Shown here in pieces: positions 6,865 to 8,513 of a stretch of 8,513 nucleotides of DNA. The notes beneath the pieces were generated by a model. It made no database searches, was not told the DNA's origin, and worked only from the letters and a program-made list of their open reading frames with translations. Location of the stretch: positions 1-8,513 of the forward strand of contig PXDL01000177.1 of NCBI GenBank assembly GCA_003566395.1, in the 5' to 3' direction. This DNA comes from Balneolia bacterium (GTDB lineage Bacteria; Bacteroidota; Rhodothermia; Balneolales; Cyclonatronaceae). Every line of letters begins with the position of its first letter. The first letter of the stretch is position 1. The translations under genes were made by a program, and so were the position numbers.

Positions 6865-8250
6865 ATGATCGAATATACCTCTCAGTATCAAACCCAGTTC
6901 GAAGAGTTTTCCAATTTAACTCAGCTCACCCTCAATCCCAACAATCGCTGGATTCAACTTGGGTATTTATTGCCCTGGGATCGGATGGTCAGTGTTTATG
7001 TCAAAAAGTTTTCCACCGGTATGGGAGCTCGAGCCATTGATCCCCGCCAGGTTATCGGAGCTTTTATTATCAAACATAAACTCTCCCTGAGTGATCAGGA
7101 AACCATTCAATCCATCAGCGAGAACCCCTACATGCAGTTTTTTCTGGGGTTGCGGGTCTTCCATCCCGACCCGTTGTTCTCGCCCTCGCTGTTCGTTGAG
7201 TTCCGTAAAAAACTGGGCGAACAGACCTTTGGGGAGTTTTCCCACATGCTGATCACCTTTGGTCAGCCCGAACAGCAGCAGATCGTACAAGACGAACCTT
7301 GCCCATCGGAAAATACGCCAAAGCGGGGCAAACTTAAGATCGATGCTTCGGTCAGCGATCAGTATATTCGGTACCCCAACGACGTTTCCCTGGTTAATGA
7401 AGCACGAGTCAAAACCGAGGTGATCATCGATATGCTCTTCGAGTTGCTCCGGGACAAGATGCCGGTAAAACCCCGTACCTATCGCCGTCAGGCTCATAAG
7501 AGGTATCTGGCTGAGGCCAAGAAAAAATCATCTTCTGCTGCCGAGCGGCGTAAGACCTTACGGTATCTGCTCAACTGCGTGGAGCGCAACCTTGGCCATA
7601 TCAATACCATGCTGGATATGACGGGTGAGTCCGGTTTTCCCCTGGAGCACAAATATCAGCGTCAGTTGTGGATTATTCATACCCTTTATACCCAGCAACG
7701 TGGTTTGTACGACAAGCGGGAAACGCGGTGCGACGATCGTATTGTAAGCATTTCACAGCCGCATGTACGCCCGATTGTACGGGGCAAAAAGGGAAAACGT
7801 GTGGAGTTTGGAGCCAAGTTGGGTTTGTCGTTGTTCGATGGATATTTGACTCATCAAACCGTAAGCTGGGATGCCTACAACGAGTCATCAGACCTCAAAA
7901 AGCAAGCCGAAGCGTACCGGCTGCTGACGGGAGCCTACCCCGAATTGATTCAGTGCGATAAGATTTATCACACCAACACAAACCGCACCTGGTGTCGGGA
8001 GAACGGCATTCGAATAACCGCCACACCCAAAGGACCAAAACCCGAACTTACTGCCTACCAAAAGAGAAAAAAACGTAAAGAGCACAACGAACGTAATCAT
8101 ATTGAGGGACGTATTGGAAATGCCAAACAAGCCCTGACCTTAAATCAAATAAAGGCCAAACTCCAGAAAACATCTGAAACCTGGATTGCCGCGACCTTGT
8201 TCGTACTGAATCTTTCGGCCTTCGCAGCTAAAGCAGGCGTGACTTTTTGA
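6865..8250 (+). CDS. IS5/IS1182-like DDE transposase
   Basis: A 461-residue transposase that would cut and rejoin the ends of its own insertion sequence. An InsH-type N-terminal helical domain is visible at about 58-96 (a conserved Leu/Ser-rich stretch ending in FFLGL). The catalytic core follows the DDE pattern: Asp160 in KLKIDAS, Asp365 in IQCDKIYHTNTNR, and Glu414 in RNHIEGRIGNAK, each in the expected sequence setting. A basic linker (about 200-235) separates the first Asp from the rest of the core, and the insert between the first and second Asp is long, as in the larger members of this group. I chose ATG 6865, which gives MIEYTSQYQTQFEEF. Earlier in-frame starts (TTG 6817, ATG 6826) would add 16 or 13 residues with no family-like sequence. 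The TGA stop forms the first bases of the right terminal inverted repeat, so gene and element end are tightly fused. No frameshift or internal stop is present, so the protein should be active. Confidence 0.9.
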   Translation: MIEYTSQYQTQFEEFSNLTQLTLNPNNRWIQLGYLLPWDRMVSVYVKKFSTGMGARAIDPRQVIGAFIIKHKLSLSDQETIQSISENPYMQFFLGLRVFHPDPLFSPSLFVEFRKKLGEQTFGEFSHMLITFGQPEQQQIVQDEPCPSENTPKRGKLKIDASVSDQYIRYPNDVSLVNEARVKTEVIIDMLFELLRDKMPVKPRTYRRQAHKRYLAEAKKKSSSAAERRKTLRYLLNCVERNLGHINTMLDMTGESGFPLEHKYQRQLWIIHTLYTQQRGLYDKRETRCDDRIVSISQPHVRPIVRGKKGKRVEFGAKLGLSLFDGYLTHQTVSWDAYNESSDLKKQAEAYRLLTGAYPELIQCDKIYHTNTNRTWCRENGIRITATPKGPKPELTAYQKRKKRKEHNERNHIEGRIGNAKQALTLNQIKAKLQKTSETWIAATLFVLNLSAFAAKAGVTF

Positions 8251-8258
8251 GCAAGCCC
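8248..8258. repeat. Right terminal inverted repeat of the insertion sequence
   Basis: TGAGCAAGCCC is the imperfect reverse complement of the left end. Its first three bases are the transposase stop codon. It is followed directly by the second TAATTC. Confidence 0.75.
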
Positions 8259-8264
8259 TAATTC
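8259..8264. repeat. Target site duplication, right copy (TAATTC)
   Basis: It is identical to 6753-6758. Removing the element and one copy rejoins GGCTCCG-TAATTC-GTTTCCAG as the predicted empty site. A further TAATTC at 8279-8284 is part of a separate palindrome, not of the duplication. Confidence 0.75.
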
Positions 8265-8278
8265 GTTTCCAGTCAAAC

Positions 8279-8291
8279 TAATTCTGAATTA
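8279..8291. repeat. Palindrome TAATTCTGAATTA with ATTCTG-type repeats downstream
   Basis: TAATTC and GAATTA are exact reverse complements around one T. The ATTCTG unit then recurs at about 8297 and 8303 (CATTCTGCATTCTGAA), making a short degenerate direct repeat. The same AATTCTGAATT core is present at 6484-6494. Confidence 0.5.
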
Positions 8292-8394
8292 TAGCATTCT
8301 GCATTCTGAATCATTGGTGTCCGGTTAAAACCAGCGAATCCATCGAAGATGCCGAATAGATTTTTTTTGCCGGTATCTTTTTAGTAAACCTATT

Positions 8395-8414
8395 TCAAAC
8401 CCCCATTGGTTTGA
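8395..8414. repeat. Seven-base-pair inverted repeat
   Basis: TCAAACC (8395-8401) is the exact reverse complement of GGTTTGA (8408-8414), with a six-base loop. No T-tract follows on either strand, so it is not a standard terminator. Confidence 0.45.
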
Positions 8415-8451
8415 TGTAGTCTTGTAATTCCGATGTCGAAATACCCTTCTT

Positions 8452-8477
8452 TTACCTTTTGTGCGGACAAAAGGTAA
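8452..8477. repeat. Eleven-base-pair perfect stem-loop
   Basis: TTACCTTTTGT (8452-8462) is the exact reverse complement of ACAAAAGGTAA (8467-8477) around the loop GCGG. It is the strongest simple hairpin in the window. The following bases are CCAAAAACC rather than a T-tract, so it is not a typical intrinsic terminator on the + strand. The AAAAGGTAACCAAAAA wording resembles intergenic repeats I recall from Bacteroidota genomes, which is memory rather than a search result. Confidence 0.6.
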
Positions 8478-8513
8478 CCAAAAACCGCCGGCTGGAAAAA
8501 ATGGCTAAACCCC

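Larger units (their letters stand above)
6759..8258 (+). mobile_element. Complete 1500-bp insertion sequence, IS5/IS1182-like
   Basis: The element is bounded by GGGCTTACTCA at 6759-6769 and its imperfect reverse complement TGAGCAAGCCC at 8248-8258 (10 of 11 positions match). It is flanked by TAATTC on both sides. It holds one gene for a DDE transposase with all three catalytic acidic residues. Boundaries give exactly 1500 bp. An intact gene, intact ends and an identical target duplication suggest a recent and possibly still mobile insertion. Placement in the IS5/IS1182 group is based on transposase layout and length from memory. A six-base duplication is not the usual size for classical IS5 groups, so the subgroup is uncertain. 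Confidence 0.85.
8265..8513. other. Non-coding right end of the window, rich in short inverted repeats
   Basis: About 250 bases with no credible gene on either strand. In order it contains an AATTCTGAATT palindrome with nearby ATTCTGCATT-type repeats (8279-8312), a GGTGTCCGGTTAAAA stretch (8316-8330) reminiscent of some insertion-sequence ends, a T-run (8361-8368), a 7-bp stem (8395-8414) and an 11-bp stem (8452-8477). It reads as accumulated intergenic repeat debris. Confidence 0.6.

Noticed and set aside
6967..7497. Open frame of 176 codons on the - strand inside the transposase gene
   Set aside because: It is antisense to the conserved N-terminal half and first catalytic Asp of the transposase. 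Its length reflects codon constraint on the other strand.
8395..8477. CRISPR-like or terminator reading of the paired hairpins at the right end
   Set aside because: The two stems differ in sequence, there is no regular spacing or repeated unit, and neither stem is followed by a T-tract.

Overview
The window looks like a chromosomal segment of a Gram-negative bacterium, most likely in the Bacteroidota/Rhodothermota/Balneolota neighbourhood. This placement is an inference. It rests on a very large lipoprotein of the bacterial alpha-2-macroglobulin (A2M) type with a well-formed lipobox, mid-range base composition, the absence of a Shine-Dalgarno site before the largest gene, and intergenic palindromic repeats of a style I associate with those groups. 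No gene here fixes the taxonomy.

Layout, left to right, with every gene on the + strand. Positions 1-179 hold the last 58 codons of a protein whose C-terminus resembles GNAT acetyltransferase-like (YghO-type) proteins. A gap of about 280 bases follows, with one weak terminator-like hairpin. Positions 463-5985 encode an 1840-residue A2M-family lipoprotein, which fills two thirds of the window. A small acidic protein of 143 residues follows after only 36 bases (6022-6453), with a good ribosome binding site, and is probably co-transcribed. Positions 6510-6692 are a long imperfect inverted repeat whose right end also looks like an intrinsic terminator. Positions 6759-8258 are a complete insertion sequence of exactly 1500 bp with a 461-residue DDE transposase, terminal inverted repeats and a 6-bp flanking direct repeat (TAATTC). 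The last 249 bases are non-coding and contain several short inverted repeats, including an 11-bp perfect stem.

How the parts work together: the A2M lipoprotein should sit in the periplasm anchored to a membrane. Its family is thought to trap attacking proteases. The usual thioester motif (CxEQ) has become SxEH, so it cannot form the covalent thioester bond and would have to act by a non-covalent or structural mechanism. The downstream small protein has an acyl-carrier-protein-like sequence pattern without the phosphopantetheine serine, and its function is unknown. The right third of the window is a repeat-rich landing zone into which the insertion sequence has moved, apparently fairly recently because its ends and target duplication are intact. 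I see no convincing new defence or mobile system. The most interesting items are the degenerate thioester, the ACP-like partner gene and the cleanly delimited insertion sequence.
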